NCBI GenBank assembly: GCA_945874515.1
Contig: CAMCHA010000198.1
Coordinates: forward strand, 1-5,583
DNA length: 5,583 nt
Origin: Asaia bogorensis
Lineage (GTDB): Bacteria > Pseudomonadota > Alphaproteobacteria > Acetobacterales > Acetobacteraceae
Direction of reading: 5' to 3'
Of this stretch, positions 4,717-5,583 are shown one piece after another (within the stretch, counting starts at the first letter, position 1; each line of letters opens with the position of its first letter). The notes under the pieces were generated by a model that was not told the DNA's origin, searched no databases, and worked only from the letters and a program-made list of their open reading frames with translations. A program made the translations under genes and the position numbers.

Positions 4717-5583
4717 TCAGCCCCGCTTGATGCGCGGATCAAGCGCGGTTTGCATCAGATCCACCAGAAGATTGAGTCCGACGAAAAACATGGCCAGCAC
4801 CAGAATGGTCCCTTGCAGCACCGGCAAGTCCCGCTGAAAGATGGCGTTGTTCAGCAAAAGCCCGGTGCCGGGCCAGGAGAATACGGTCTCAACCAGAATC
4901 GAACCGCCCATGAGATAGCCAAGCTGCAAGCCCATCACCGCAAGCGCGGTGGGGGCGGCATTCTTCACCACATGCAGGAACACGCCGCGCCGCGTCAGCC
5001 CCTTGCCGCGCAGCGCGGTCACAAATTCCTGGTTCATGATTTCAGCAATAATGCCGCGCACCGTGCGCGTGATTATCCCCATGGGAATCACGCAAAGCGT
5101 CACGGTTGGCAGGATCAGGTGCTTGATATGCTCCCAATTCCATACCCAGTCGGAAGACCCGCCCGGCCCCGCGCCCATGGCCGGCAGCCAATTCAATTGG
5201 ACGGAGAAAATCACCACCATCACCATGCCAAGCCAATAATGCGGCACGGAAACCCCGCCGACCGCCAGCGTCACCGCCGCACGATCAACCCAGGAACCGC
5301 GGAAGGTGCCAGCAAGCCCACCCAGCACGCAGCCAAGGATGAAACCCAGCAGGGAAGCGGAAGCTGCCAGCATCAGCGTATTGCCGATGGCGCTTGAAAG
5401 ATCAGACCAGACCGGCCGGCCGGAAGCGAGTGACCGCCCAAGATCGCCCTGCACCACTTTCAGCAACCAAAGCCCGAATTGGACGGGCAGTGGTTTATCC
5501 AGCCCGTAATCGCGCCGCACCTGTTCCACCACATCGCCCGGCGCATCGGGCGGCACGATGGCGTTGATCGGATCACCAGGTGC
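4717..5583 (-). CDS. ABC transporter permease, DppB/OppB type, 5' end outside the window
   Basis: The frame is open to the right edge, so 288 C-terminal residues are visible. Against a family length of roughly 310-340, only the start and first membrane helix are missing. The visible part begins with APGDP, the family's PGDP motif just after helix 1, followed by YGLDKPLPVQ (26-35) and QGDLGRSL (45-52). Membrane segments lie near 69-91, 104-132, 155-180, 208-232 and 253-276. The EAA-like ATPase-contact loop reads FVTALRGKGL at 187-196, and the protein ends in LDPRIKRG, common for DppB. It pairs with the DppC-type protein downstream to form the transmembrane pore. The binding protein, and perhaps the ATPases, should lie to the right of the window, because no ATPase gene follows on the left. 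A GTG at 5556 is not the real start, since PGDP homology continues above it. Confidence 0.93.
   Translation of the reverse strand, partial: APGDPINAIVPPDAPGDVVEQVRRDYGLDKPLPVQFGLWLLKVVQGDLGRSLASGRPVWSDLSSAIGNTLMLAASASLLGFILGCVLGGLAGTFRGSWVDRAAVTLAVGGVSVPHYWLGMVMVVIFSVQLNWLPAMGAGPGGSSDWVWNWEHIKHLILPTVTLCVIPMGIITRTVRGIIAEIMNQEFVTALRGKGLTRRGVFLHVVKNAAPTALAVMGLQLGYLMGGSILVETVFSWPGTGLLLNNAIFQRDLPVLQGTILVLAMFFVGLNLLVDLMQTALDPRIKRG

Noticed and set aside
4713..4742. A longer DppC N-terminus starting at TTG 4742, overlapping the upstream permease gene
   Set aside because: It needs a rare start codon and a 26-base overlap. ATG 4712, four bases after the upstream stop with purine-rich sequence ahead, fits coupled permease genes better.
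4693..5397. A 234-residue + strand frame opposite the DppB-type permease, rich in His and Gln, including a run of five His
   Set aside because: The His/Gln richness is what the antisense of hydrophobic permease codons gives. No domain is recognisable, and the minus-strand frame has strong family homology.

Overview
This window looks like chromosome of a GC-rich alphaproteobacterium. Base composition is about 60% GC or a little more by eye, start sites have purine-rich Shine-Dalgarno sequences, and the Ndk, TlyA, FKBP and molybdenum-hydroxylase sequences are of proteobacterial type. A member of the Rhodospirillales/Acetobacteraceae is my best guess, but that rests on family resemblance and not on a search. 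There are no RNA genes, insertion sequences, CRISPR arrays, phage genes or origins that I can see.

Layout from left to right. The 3' end of a molybdopterin-binding (xanthine dehydrogenase/CoxL-like) subunit gene closes with a strong intrinsic terminator (241-276). A small cytoplasmic FKBP-type prolyl isomerase follows on the + strand (322-654). It converges on a minus-strand FkbM-family methyltransferase (696-1523), and a perfect 26-bp palindrome (669-694) fills the gap. About 100 bases separate the start of that methyltransferase from the divergent tlyA (1625-2374), an rRNA 2'-O-methyltransferase, followed by ndk (2448-2870), nucleoside diphosphate kinase. Next is a stand-alone, degenerate EAL-domain gene (2957-3778), whose likely ribosome binding site lies inside a perfect 10-bp hairpin (2929-2952). 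It converges on a minus-strand pair of DppC- and DppB-type ABC permease genes (3798-4712 and 4717 to the right edge). The DppB gene is cut by the window edge.

The genes do not form one pathway. tlyA and ndk are housekeeping genes. The two permeases are a translationally coupled pair from a peptide/nickel-type importer. The FKBP is a general folding enzyme. The FkbM methyltransferase and the EAL protein are accessory genes with unknown substrates.

I do not see a previously undescribed system here. The points most worth checking are the EAL protein that has lost catalytic positions, the hairpin over its ribosome binding site, the 26-bp palindrome between convergent genes, and a substitution in the most conserved C-terminal motif of the FkbM protein.
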